From: Triglochin maritima
Lineage: Eukaryota > Streptophyta > Magnoliopsida > Alismatales > Juncaginaceae
Direction of reading: 5' to 3'
NCBI GenBank assembly: GCA_963682175.1
Contig: OY821784.1
Coordinates: forward strand, 38,917,621-38,981,620
DNA length: 64,000 bases
Every line of letters starts with the position of its first letter. Within the stretch, counting starts at the first letter, position 1. Positions 40,701-52,191 of this stretch are shown piece after piece. The translations under genes were made by a program, and so were the position numbers. The notes under the pieces are model-generated. The model did not search any database. It worked only from the letters and a program-made list of their open reading frames with translations, and was not told the origin of the DNA.

Positions 40701-42258
40701 ATTTTCATTGTTTTGATAAAATTCAAAGACTATAGCTGACAAATTTTGATAAAAACATTCAGATGGCAAATACTTACGATTTCTTTTATTTTTTAGGGGT
40801 CTCACGATACGAATGAATATTACGATGAAAATATTAAACGTATGCATGTCAACGAAGATATTAGTTAGATTTTCATTGTTTTGATAAAATCCAAAGGCTA
40901 TAACTAACGAAATTTGATAAAAACCCTATGTTTGAAAATCCTTACCGTTTCTTTAATTTTTTGGGGGTCTCATGAAACGAATGAATATTAGTAGATGAAA
41001 ATGTGAAACGTATGCATGGCAACAGAGAGATTAGTTGAACTTTCATTTTTTTGATAAAATCCAAATGATATATATAACTAAATAACACACGTAATTTGAT
41101 AAAAACACTCTTTTTCTCAATCCTTACCATTTCTTTAATCTTTTAGGGTTTTCATGATACGAATGAATATTAGTAGAAGAAAATGTTAAACGTATGCCTG
41201 CAGACGGAGATATTAGTTAGTTTTTTATTTTTTTGATAAAATCCAAAGGCTATAACTCAAGAAATTTGATGAAACACTATGTTTGCAAATCTTAACCGTT
41301 TATTTAATTTTTTAGGGGTCTCACAATATGAATGAATATTAGTAGATGAAAATGTTAAACGTATGCGTGCCAACGAAGATATTAGTTAGATTTTCATTTT
41401 TTTGATAAAAGCCAACGGCTATAACTCACGAAATTTGATTAAAACACTCTGTTTGCAATTCCTTACCATTTCATTAATTTTATAGGGCTTTCATGATACG
41501 AATGAATATTAGTAGATGAAAATGTTAAACGTATCCTTGGCAACGGAGATATTAGTTAGAATTTTATTTTTTTGATAAAATCCAAACGCTATAACTCACG
41601 AAATTGGTTAAAAACTCCAAATTTGCAAATCCTAACCGTTTATTTAATTCTTTAGAGGTCTCACGATACAAATGATTATTAGTAGATGAAAATGTTATAC
41701 GTATGCGTGTCAACGAAGATATTAGTTAGATTTTTATTTTTTGATAAAATCCAAAGGCTACAACTCACGAAATTTGATTAAAACACTCTGTTTGCAAATC
41801 CTTACCATTTCATTAATTTTATAGGGTTTTCATGATACGAATGTATATTAGTAGATGAAAATGTTAAACGTATCCTTGGCAACAGAGATATTTGATTGAT
41901 TTTTCATTGTTTTCATAACATCCAAAGGCTATAACTCACGAAATTTGATAAAAACACTCTGTTTGCAAATCCTTACTAATTCTTTAATTTTTGAGCGGTC
42001 TCAACTTACAAATGAATATTAGTAGATGAAAATGTTAAACATATGCGTGTCAACGGAGATATTAGTTAGATTTTCATTATTTTGATAAAATACAAAGACT
42101 ATAGCTCACAAATTTTGATAAAAACATTCAGATGACAAATACTTACGATTTCTTTTATTTTTTAGGGGTCTCACGATACGAATGAATATTACGATGAAAA
42201 TATTAAACGTATGTTTGGCAACGGAGAGATTTGTTATATTTTAAATTTTGAAAAAAAT

Positions 42259-45200
42259 CGAAGGTTATAGCTCACGAAATTCGATAAAAACACTCTGTTT
42301 GCGAATCCTTACTATTTCTATAATTTTTGAGCGTACTCATGATACCAACAAATATTAGAAGATGAAAATGTTAAACGTAGGCGTGTCAACGGAGATAGTA
42401 TATAGATTTTCATTTTTTTTGATAAAATCCAAAGACTATAGCCCACGAAATTTGATAAAAACACGCAGTTGGCAAATCCTTACTAATTCTTTAATTTTTC
42501 AGCAGTCTCATCTTACAAATAAATATTAGTAGACAAAACTGCTAAACCTATGCGTGTCAACGGAGATATTAGTTTGATTTTCATTGTTTTGATAAAATCG
42601 AAAGACTATAGCTCACAAATTTTGATAAAAACATTCAGTTGGCAAATACTTACGATTTCTTTTATTTTTTAGGGGTCTCACGATACGAATGAATATTACG
42701 ACGAAAATATTAAACGTATGCATGTCAACGAAGATATTAGTTAGATTTTCATTGTTTTGATAAAATCCAAAGGCTATAACTAACGAAATTTGATAAAAAC
42801 CCTATGTTTGAAAATCCTTACCGTTTCCTTAATTTTTTGGGGGTCTCATGAAACGAATGAATATTAGTAGATGAAATGTGAAACGTTCGCATGGCAACAG
42901 AGAGATTAGTTGAATTTTTCATTTTTTTGATAAAATCCAAATGAAATATATAATTATATAACACACGAAATTCGATAAAACACTCTTTTTGGCAATCCTT
43001 ACCATTTCTTTAATTTTTTTGGGGTTTGATGATACGAATGAATATTAGTAGATGAAAATGTTGAACATATGCTTGGCATCGAAGATATTAGTTAGAATTT
43101 TATTTTTTTGATAAAATCCAAACACTATAACTCATGAAATTTGATAAAAACTCCAAATTTGCAAATCATAACCGTTTATTTAATTTTTTAGGGATTTGAT
43201 GATACGAATGAATATTAGTAGATGAAAATGTTAAACGTATGCTTGGCATCGAAGACTTTAGTTAGATTTTCATTTTTTTGATAAAATCCAAAGGCTACAA
43301 CTCATGAAATTTGATAAAAACACTCTGTTTGCAATTCCTTACCATTTCATTAATTTTATAGGGCTTTCATGATACGAATGAATATTAGTAGATGAAAATG
43401 TTAAACGTATCCTTGGCAACGGAGATATTAGTTAGATTTCTTATTTTTTGATAAAATCAAAAGGCAATAAGTCACAAAATTTGATAAAAACACTCTGTTT
43501 GCAAATCTTAACCGTTTATTTAATTTTTTAGGGTTGTCATGATATGAATGAATATTAGTAGATGAAAATGTTAAACGTATGCTTGGCAACGGAGAGATTT
43601 GTTATATTTTAAATTTTGATAAAAATCGAAGGTTATAGCTCACGAAATTCGATAAAAACACTCTGTTTGCGAAACCTTACTATTTCTATAATTTTTGAGC
43701 GTACTCATGATACCAACAAATATTAGAAGATGAAAATGTTAAACGTAGGCGTGTCAACGGAGATAGTATATAGATTTTCATTTTTTTTGATAAAATCCAA
43801 AGACTATAGCTCACGAAATTTGATAAAAACACGCAGTTGGCAAATCCTTACTAATTCTTTAATTTTTCAGCGGTCTCATCTTACAAATAAATATTAGTAG
43901 ACGAAACTGCTAAACCTATGCGTGTCAATGGAGATATTAGTTTGATTTTCATTGTTTTGATAAAATCGAAAGACTATAGCTCACAAATTTTGATAAAAAC
44001 ATTCAGTTGGCAAATACTTACGATTTCTTTTATTTTTTAGGGGTCTCACGATACGAATGAATATTACGACGAAAATATTAAACGTATGCATGTCAACGAA
44101 GATATTAGTTAGATTTTCATTGTTTTGATAAAATCCAAAGGCTATAACTAACGAAATTTGATAAAAACCCTATGTTTGAAAATCCTTACCGTTACCTTAA
44201 TTTTTTGGGGGTCTCATGAAACGAATGAGTATTAGTAGATGAAATGTGAAACGTTCGCATGGCAACAGAGAGATTAGTTGAATTTTTCATTTTTTTGATA
44301 AAATCCAAATGAAATATATAATTATATAACACACGAAATTCGATAAAACACTCTTTTTGGCAATCCTTACCATTTCTTTAATTTTTTAGGGGTTTGATGA
44401 TACGAATGAATATTAGTAGATGAAAATGTTGAACATATGCTTGGCATCGAAGATATTAGTTAGAATTTTATTTTTTTGATAAAATCCAAACACTATAACT
44501 CATGAAATTTGATAAAAACTCCAAATTTGCAAATCATAACCGTTTATTTAATTTTTTAGGGATTTGATGATACGAATGAATATTAGTAGATGAAAATGTT
44601 AAACGTATGCTTGGCATCGAAGACTTTAGTTAGATTTTCATTTTTTTGAAAAAATCGAAAGGCTACAACTCTTGAAATTTGATAAAAACACTCTGTTTGC
44701 AATTCCTTACCATTTCATTAATTTTATAGGGCTTTCATGATACGAATGAATATTAGTAGATGAAAATGTTAAACGTATCCTTGGAAACGGAGATATTAGT
44801 TAGATTTCTTATTTTTTGATAAAATCAAAAGGCAATAAGTCACAAAATTTGATAAAAACACTCTGTTTGCAAATCTTAACCGTTTATTTAATTTTTTAGG
44901 GTTGTCATGATATGAATGAATATTAGTAGATGAAAATGTTAAACGTATGCTTGGCAACGGAGAGATTTGTTATATTTTAAATTTTGATAAAAATCGAAGG
45001 TTATAGCTCACGAAATTCGATAAAAACACTCTGTTTGCGAATCCTTACTATTTCTATAATTTTTGAGCGTACTCATGATACCAACAAATATTAGAAGATG
45101 AAAATGTTAAACGTAGGCGTGTCAACGGAGATAGTATATAGATTTTCATTTTTTTGATAAAATCCAAAGACTATAGCTCACGAAATTTGATAAAAACACG

Positions 45201-46050
45201 CAGTTGGCAAATCCTTACTAATTCTTTAATTTTTCAGCGGTCTCATCTTACAAATAAATATTAGTAGATGAAACTGCTAAACCTATGCGTGTCAACGGAG
45301 ATATTAGTTTGATTTTCATTGTTTTGATAAAATCGAAAGACTATAGCTCACAAATTTTGATAAAAACATTCAGTTGGCAAATACTTACGATTTCTTTTAT
45401 TTTTTAGGGGTCTCACGATACGAATGAATATTACGATGAAAATATTAAACGTATGCATGTCAACGAAGATATTAGTTAGATTTTCATTGTTTTGATAAAA
45501 TCCAAAGGCTATAACTAACGAAATTTGATAAAAACCCTATGTTTGAAAATCCTTACCGTTACCTTAATTTTTTGGGGGTCTCATGAAACGAATGAGTATT
45601 AGTAGATGAAATGTGAAACGTTCGCATGGCAACAGAGATATTAGTTGAATTTTTCATTTTTTTGATAAAATCCAAATGAAATATATAATTATATAACACA
45701 CGAAATTCGATAAAACACTCTTTTTGGCAATCCTTACCATTTCTTTAATTTTGTAGGGGTTTGATGATACGAATGAATATTAGTAGATGAAAATGTTGAA
45801 CATATGCTTGGCATCGAAGATATTAGTTAGAATTTTATTTTTTTGATAAAATCCAAACACTATAACTCATGAAATTTGATAAAAACTCCAAATTTGCAAA
45901 TCATAACCGTTTATTTAATTTTTTAGGGATTTGATGATACGAATGAATATTAGTAGATGAAAATGTTAAACGTATGCTTGGCATCGAAGACTTTAGTTAG
46001 ATTTTCATTTTTTTGATAAAATCCAAAGGCTACAACTCATGAAATTTGAT
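42259..46050. repeat. Higher-order repeat, 1368-bp unit (8 monomers)
   Basis: CGAAGGTTATAGCTCACG occurs at 42259, 43627 and 44995, exactly 1368 bp apart both times. A second landmark, AAGGCAATAAGTC, at 43461 and 44829 gives 1368 again. The first two units differ at only a few positions; the third is complete for about 1055 bp and then switches to another monomer order. This is the most homogeneous part of the array. Confidence 0.92.
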
Positions 46051-46530
46051 AAAAACTCCAAATTGCAAATCCTAACCGTTTATTTAATTTTTAGGGGTCT
46101 CACGATACGAATGCTTATTAGTAGATGAAAATGTTACACATATGCGTGCCAACGAAGATAATAGTTAGATTTTCTTTTTTTTGATAAAATCCAAAGGCTA
46201 CAACTCACGAAATTTTATTAAAACACTCTGTTTGCAAATCCTTACCGTTTCATTAATTTTTTAGGTGTCTCAAGATACGAATTAATATTAGTACTTGAAA
46301 ATGTTAAACATATGTTTGGCAACGGAAATATTAGTTAGATTTTCATTTTTTTTGATAAAATCCAAATGCCATATCTCACGAAATTTGATTAAAACACTCT
46401 ATTTGCAAATACCTACAATTTCATTAATTTTTTAGGGGTGTCATGATACGAATGAATATTAGTAGATGAAAATGTTAAACGTATGCTTGGCAACGGAGAG
46501 ATTTGTTATATTTTAAATTTTGACAAAAAT

Positions 46531-49310
46531 CGAAGGTTATAGCTCACGAAATTCGATAAAAACACTCTGTTTGCGAATCCTTACTATTTCTATAATTTTT
46601 GAGCGTACTCATGATACTAACAAATATTAGAAGATGAAAATGTTAAACGTAGGCGTGTCATCGGAGATAGTATATAGATTTTCATTTTTTTGATAAAATC
46701 CATAGACTATAGCTCACGAAATTTGATAAAAACAGTCAGTTGGCAAATCCTTATTAATTCTTTAATTTTTGAGCGATCTCATATGACAAATGAATATTAG
46801 TAGATGAAAATGCTAAACGTATGCGTGTCAACGGAGATATTAGTTAGATTTTCATTGTTTTGATAAAATCCAAAGACTATAGTTCACAAATTTTGATAAA
46901 AACATTTAGTTGGTAAATAATTACGATTTCTTTTATTTTTTAGGGGTCTCACGATACGAATGGATATTACGATGAAAATATTAAACGTATGCATGTCAAC
47001 GAAGATATTAGTTAGATTTTCATTGTTTTGATAAAATACAAAGGCTATAACTAACGAAATTTGATAAAAACGTATGTTTGAAAATCTTTACCGTTTCTTT
47101 AATTTTTTGGGGGTCTCATGAAACGAATGAATATTAGTAGATGAAAATGTGAAACGTATGCACAGCAACGGAGAGATTAGCTGAATTTTCTTTTTTTGAT
47201 AAAATCCAAATGATATATATTACTATATAACACCCGAAATTTGATAAAAACACTCTTTTTGGCAATCCTTACCATTTCTTTAATTTTTTAGGGGTTTGAT
47301 GATACGAATGAATATTAGTAGATGAAAATGTTAAACGTATGCTTGGCATCGAAGATATTAGTTAGAATTTGATTTTTTTGATAAAATCCAAAGGCCATAT
47401 CTCACGAAATTTGATTAAAACACTCTGTTTGCAAATACTTACAATTTCATTAATTTTGTAGGGGTGTCATGATACGAATGAAAATTAGTAGATGAAAATG
47501 TTAAACGTATGCTTGCCAACGGAGAGATTTGTTATATTTTAAAATTTGATAAAAATCGAAGGTTATAGCTCTCGAAATTCGATAAAAACACTCTGTTTGC
47601 GAATCCTTACTATTTCTATAATTTTTGAGTGTACTCATAATACCAACAAATATTAGAAGATGAAAATGTTAAACGTAGGCGTGTCAACGGAGATAGTATA
47701 TAGATTTTCATTTTTTTGATAAAATCCATAGACTATAGCTCACGAAATTTGATAAAAACACTCGGTTGGCAAATCCTTACTAATTCTTTAATTTTTTTGC
47801 GGTCTCATCTTACAAATGAATATTAGTAGATGAAAATGCTAAACGTATGCGTGTCAATGGAGATATTAGTTAGATTTTCATTGTTTTAATAAAATCCAAA
47901 GACTATAGCTCACAAATTTTGATAAAAACATTCAGTTGGCAAATACTTACGATTTGTTTTATTTTTAGGGGTCTCATGATACGAATGGATATTACGATGA
48001 AAATATTAAACGTATGCATGTCAACGAAGATATTAGTTAGATTATCATTGTTTTGATAAAATACAAAGGCTATAACTAACGAAATTTGATAAAAACCCTA
48101 TGTTTGAAAATCTTTACCGTTTCTTTAATTTTTTGGGGGTCTCATGAAACGAATGAATATTAGTAGATGAAAATGTGAAACGTATGCACGGCAACGGAGA
48201 GATTAGTTGAATTTTCTTTTTTTGATAAAATCCAAATGATATATATAAGTATATAACACACGAAATTTGGTAAAAACACTCTTTCTGGCAATCCTTACCA
48301 TTTCTTCAATTTTTTAGGGGTTTGATGATAGGAATGAATATTAGTAGATAAAAATGTTAAACGTATGATTGGCATCGAAGATATTAGTTAGAATTTTTTT
48401 TTTTGATAAAATCCAAAGGCCATATCTCACGAAATTGGATTAAAACACTATGTTTGCAAATACTTACAATTTCATTAGTTTTTTAGGGGTGTCATGATAC
48501 GAATGAATATTAGTAGATGAAAATGTTAAACGTATGCTTGGCAACGGAGAGATTTGTTATATTTTAAATTTTGATAAAAATCGAAGTTTATAGCTCACGA
48601 AATTCGATAAAAACACTCTGTTTGCGAATCCTTACTATTTCTATAATTTTTGAGCGTACTCATGATACCAACAAATATTAGAAGATGAAAATGTTAAACA
48701 TAGGCGTGTCAACGGAGATAGTATATAGATTTTCATTTTTTTGATAAAATCCATAGACGCTAACGACATTTGATAAAAACACTAAGTTGGCAAATTCTTA
48801 CTAATTCTTTAATTTTTGAGCGGTCTCATCTTACAAATGAATATTAGTAGATGAAAATGCTAAACGTATGCGTGTCAACGGAGATATTAGTTAGATTTTC
48901 ATTGTTTTGATAAAATCCAAAGACTATAGCTCACAAATTTTGATAAAAACATTCAGTTGGCAAATACTTACGATTTGTTTTATTTTTAGGGGTCTCACGA
49001 TAGAAATGAATATTACGATGAAAATATTAAACGTATCCATGTCAACGAAGATATTAGTTAGATTTTCATTGTTTAGATAAAATACAAAGGCTATAACTAA
49101 CGAAATTTGATAAAAACCCTATGTTTGAAAATCCTTACCGTTTCTTTAATTTTTTGGGGGTCTCATGAAACGAGTGAATATTAGTAGATGAAAATGTGAA
49201 ACGTATGCATGGCAACAGAGAGATTAGTTGAACTTTCATTTTTTTGATAAAATCCAAATGATATATATAACTAAATAACACACGTAATTTGATAAACAAC
49301 GCTCTTTTTC
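46531..49310. repeat. Higher-order repeat, about 1025-bp unit (6 monomers)
   Basis: The same CGAAG landmark recurs at 46531, 47557 and 48582 (spacings 1026 and 1025), a six-monomer version of the neighbouring eight-monomer unit. The last unit runs to the telomeric junction. Confidence 0.88.
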
Positions 49311-49354
49311 GCAATCCTTACCATTTCTTTAATCTTTTAGGGTTTTCTTTAATC

Positions 49355-49639
49355 TTTTAGGGTTTAGGGTTTAGGGTTTAGGTTTAGGGTTTAGGGTTTA
49401 GGGTTTCGTTTAGGGTTTAAGGTTTAGGGTTAGGGTTTAGGGTTTCGGGGTTTAGGGTTTAGGGTTTAGGGTTTGGGTTTAGGGTTTAGGGTTTATTTAG
49501 GGTTTAGTGTTTATTTAGGGTTTAGGGTTTATTTTTTAGGGTTTAGGGTTTAAGGTTTAGGGTTTAGGGTTTGGGGTTTGGGGTTTGGTGTTTGGGATTT
49601 AAGGTTTGGGGTTTAGGGTTTAGGGTTTTAGGGTTTAGG
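49355..49639 (+). repeat. Degenerate telomeric repeat tract 1 (TTTAGGG)n
   Basis: Arabidopsis-type telomere repeat with the G-rich strand on the plus strand. Variants TTTGGGG, TTTCGGG, TTTAAGG and inserted TTTA units are interspersed. It starts seamlessly from a TTTTAGGG inside the last satellite monomer. Confidence 0.97.
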
Positions 49640-49741
49640 TTTTTTTTTTTTAACATCCAAACCTTTCATTTCTTAGCAAAAGAAATTACAAGTGTGTAGC
49701 ATTTTTGTGTGTGGGTCATATAAGCCCAACAAATCTTACAT
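49640..49741 (-). mobile_element. Element A: 100-bp LINE 3' end inside telomeric repeats
   Basis: Twelve T residues (49640-49651; oligo(A) on the element strand) are followed by about 90 bp that closely match the 3' end of element E at 62487-62575 (shared words TTTCATTTCTTAGCAAAAGA and TTACAAGTGTGTAGC). It breaks off at CTTACAT, and telomeric repeats resume directly. This is an extreme 5' truncation of the same LINE family. Confidence 0.85.
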
Positions 49742-49831
49742 AGGGTTTAGGGTTTAGGGTTTAGGGTTATTTTAGGGTTTAGGGTTTAGGGTTTATTTAG
49801 GGTTTAGGGTTTAGGGTTTAGGGTTTTTTTT
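49741..49831 (+). repeat. Telomeric repeat tract 2
   Basis: About 12 TTTAGGG-type units with occasional TTTA insertions lie between elements A and B, ending in eight T residues (49824-49831) that form the oligo(A) end of element B. Confidence 0.95.
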
Positions 49832-50039
49832 GCGGGCCCGAAAGTTTATAGAGGCTGGGATTACCTCTTCCTGTATTTCATCAAAAAAGTGTTACAAGCT
49901 AAGATCCTAGAGGCCACAGGCGGCCCAAATACAAGTATGGATGGGCCAAGATGGCCTGAAAATTATGCTAATGGTCTCAAGCCCAATAAAAGTAAAGCTA
50001 TGGCCAACATGGCCTTTTTGTTTGCTGAAAAGAAAATTC

Positions 50040-50231
50040 GGTCGACCGAAAATTTGTTTCGGTCGACCAAGTCGGTTTGGTCTAACCGAGAGGGTCTCAG
50101 TTCGACCGAACCTTCCATGGGATGCACTGTCGAGTTCAGTCGACCGAGACAAAATGTCCGGTCGACCGAAAACATCTAGTGAAGCCCCTGGTTACTGCGC
50201 CGGTCGACCGAGACATAGAGTCCGGTCGACC
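50040..50231. repeat. Palindrome cluster C (GGTCGACC x5)
   Basis: Exact copies at 50040, 50061, 50160, 50202 and 50224, with near-matches at about 50100 and 50135. It lies near the oligo(A) end of element B and corresponds to cluster E in copy 2. Confidence 0.93.
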
Positions 50232-51085
50232 GGAAAGATGCTGTTTGCTGAATCAAATGAAGGTTTTGATGAAAACCTTACCCATCTTCGCCCTGTGTTT
50301 GATGAGTCATCCACTCTTGATTCTTCCACCCGTCGGCTGCATCAAGATCGTAGAAGACGCTCCTCGTATTCTAGATACTCCCATGTACGTTCGACGATAG
50401 TTCCTCATCCAAAAACGCCAACGAAGCTTGGAATCGAGTAGACGACAGAACAATCACATGTACCTCCCTCCATTTGAAGTGTGGGTATGATTGCTTGAAG
50501 CTCAACTTCATTTGATCCGAGAATGTGGTGCTGATATGAAAGATGGGGAGATTTTGCGTCTTCCTAGTCCTATTCACCTTTGCTGTCCATTTAGAAGTCA
50601 AACATGGCTCCGCTTTCTTCAAAAGCTTCCACCGGCGTGAGGCACCCTTCCAAATAGCGGCTACTAACTGGAGATACTCGCGACAACCAAGATTCTTCAC
50701 CATGTAAGCAAAGGGGACAAGATTCGAAAAAAATAAACCTCCACTGTTTGTGTGATCGGCAAATGGTGCAAGTGAAGCCGACAAAGATGTTGGGTGGCCT
50801 CATCGCGTTCCAGACTTTCCCCCTCGGCGTCAACTTAGAAGTCACCAATTTTTCAGTGTTGCACTAATCAACATTCACCTTCCGTATGCCCGAGATGGAG
50901 TTCAACCGATCAAATTTGCTTGCTAGTGATCCTCCGTGAACTCCCATCTTGAATTTGGCTAGGGTTGAGGAGTGCATCAAGGAAAGGTTGGGTTCTTCAC
51001 CGCGGATGCTGCTGGATTATCGGCGTGGTTGGCGTGAAAATACCCGGAATTTATGCCCTGGTCGACTGCTGAAAACTGAAAAATC

Positions 51086-51430
51086 GGTCGACCGACCGCG
51101 GTTTCGGTCGACCGAAATTTGGAAATTGTGGCTCTGAGCTGGAACTGCACGTGTGTTTCGGTCGACCGGCGTAGGATCGTTAGAACTAAATGCGCATGCC
51201 GGTCGAACGAAGATGGTCTGTCGGTCGACCGGACGAAGAATTCGGTCGCCCGAATCTATTTCGCTCGACCGATGACAGGTAGCCCAAATCTCCTGCCCAA
51301 TTTCGGTCGACCGAAACATTAATTTCGGTCGACCGAAACATTAATTTCGGTCGACCGAATCTTTGTGTTGGCGAAAGTTGGAGAGCTTCTTCATTGTGGA
51401 TCGGTCGACCGTCCCCTGGTTCGGTCGACC
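51086..51430. repeat. Palindrome cluster D (GGTCGACC x9)
   Basis: Exact copies at 51086, 51106, 51160, 51223, 51305, 51327, 51349, 51403 and 51423. Three of them form a 22-bp tandem repeat with TTTCGGTCGACCGAAACATT as the unit core. It lies near the 5' end of element B. Confidence 0.95.
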
Positions 51431-51820
51431 GAATGTCGCGATTTTGCCGGAATCCGGAAAATCCAAAATTCAATCTGCCGATTCTTTGACGTTGGGGCTA
51501 AATTGATGGGTCGACGACCTTCCTGTGATGGTGTGGGAGTGGAATGGAGTGGGATTGGAGCTTGGGACGCGGTGTTGCGAGCCCAATATCCAGAAAACGC
51601 GCGGAGGCGGCTGTGAAGGTTTGAGCTCCAAGCTTGATTCCGGCGAGCTGCTGAGGCCTTGAGTGGCCTGGAAGGGTGAGAGGATGTTGTCCTTGCCTTG
51701 ATCCACGAGTATGAAGCCCTAAGTTCCTCGTGTGGTGGAGATCTTGGCCGGATTTTGAGAGGCGAATTTTGGGCGAAAAAATCGCCAGAGCAGAAAAAAA
51801 TTTGCGTGGAATGAGGTGGG

Positions 51821-51861
51821 TTTAGGGTTTAGGGTTAGGGTTTAGGGTTTAGGGTTTTTTT
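51821..51861 (+). repeat. Telomeric repeat tract 3
   Basis: Five TTTAGGG-type units join the 5' end of element B (GAGGTGGG) to the seven-T oligo(A) end of the 8.4-kb LINE. Confidence 0.95.
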
Positions 51862-51964
51862 CCCAAAGTCACACCTTTTCCATAAATGCTGAACAACAAA
51901 TACAAAAAATGTTTGCTCGAGAGTGAGCTAAACTGGTGCGACTCAAACGATAAGCCAAGATGGC

Positions 51965-52043
51965 TAACTAATCCAAGGAGATGGTGAAAAAACCTAGCTG
52001 GGGAACTAGGAAAAACCATCTCCTAAATTTATTGGATTAGTTA
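51965..52043. repeat. Large hairpin in LINE C 3' region
   Basis: Nested inverted repeats: TAACTAATCCA (51965-51975) pairs with TGGATTAGTTA (52033-52043), GGAGATGGT (51977-51985) with ACCATCTCC (52015-52023), and CCTAG with CTAGG inside, separated by A-rich internal loops. It lies about 100-180 nt from the oligo(A) end and could be a 3' RNA structure recognised by the LINE RT. Confidence 0.8.
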
Positions 52044-52082
52044 TACAATCCTTTTCCTATAAGAGAGACCAGGATAAAAAGT

Positions 52083-52179
52083 TGGGCCCAAAAGACCAGC
52101 AACTTAAGGCCCAAAAAGAGAAACCCGAAAGCCTTAAAGCAATCACTCGCCCCTTCACGTCTTCCACCAGTAACCCTAG
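52083..52179 (+). promoter_or_regulatory. Site II and telo-box motifs upstream of plus-strand gene
   Basis: TGGGCCCA at 52083-52090 and AAGGCCCA at 52106-52113 match plant site II (TGGGCY) elements. AACCCTAG at 52172-52179 matches a telo box 13 bp before the ATG. The combination is common in promoters of growth-related plant genes. It is also what nearby telomeric DNA could leave by chance. Confidence 0.45.
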
Positions 52180-52191
52180 CTGTCCAACACA

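Larger units (their letters stand above)
12305..49355. repeat. Satellite DNA array, about 170-bp monomer
   Basis: About 37 kb of AT-rich tandem repeats, roughly 218 monomers. Successive GATAAAATCC landmarks are 168-173 bp apart (for example 24984, 25152, 25322, 25493, 25663). A longer monomer class of about 182 bp carries an extra GATATATATAAGTATATA stretch (for example 30331 to 30513). Other recurring words are CTCACGAAATTTGATAAAAAC, GGGGTCTCACGATACGAATG and TTAAACGTATGC. Monomers fall into several diverged types that recur in fixed orders (higher-order repeats). The left 3-5 kb is the most diverged and contains shortened units. Every ORF in the array is a by-product of the repeat. It ends on the right in telomeric DNA, so a subtelomeric satellite is the simplest reading; nucleosome-length monomers with higher-order repeats are also typical of centromeres. 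Confidence 0.97.
49832..51820 (-). mobile_element. Element B: 2-kb non-coding retroelement, copy 1
   Basis: Bounded on both sides by telomeric repeats. On the minus strand it ends ...ACTTTCGGGCCCGC plus eight A, with a LINE-like tail (TGTAACACTTTTTTGATGAAA) just upstream; its other end is GCGTGGAATGAGGTGGG read on the plus strand. Copy 2 (60285-62250) has identical ends, so both look full length. Two palindrome clusters sit near the ends (50040-50231 and 51086-51430). The middle has a 137-codon minus-strand ORF (50371-50784) that is interrupted in copy 2 and matches no family I know. I infer a non-autonomous element mobilised by a LINE. Confidence 0.75.

Noticed and set aside
20631..41130. 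Many 60-121-codon minus-strand ORFs with similar proteins (FIKFRVLYTYIYHLDFIKKMK type)
   Set aside because: They recur with the satellite period and follow the long monomer type. They are by-products of the repeat, with no start context and no family features.
12305..49355. CRISPR-like regular repeat
   Set aside because: Repeats are contiguous 170-bp monomers without unique spacers, in eukaryotic DNA with plant telomere repeats. This is satellite DNA.
12305..49355. Centromere
   Set aside because: Monomer size and higher-order structure would fit, but the array runs directly into telomeric repeats and there is no CRM-type retroelement in it. Subtelomeric is the simpler reading; not excluded without CENH3 data.
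49355..49640. True terminal telomere
   Set aside because: The tract is degenerate and followed by a further 14 kb of elements and tracts, so it is interstitial or fossil telomeric DNA, not the present end.
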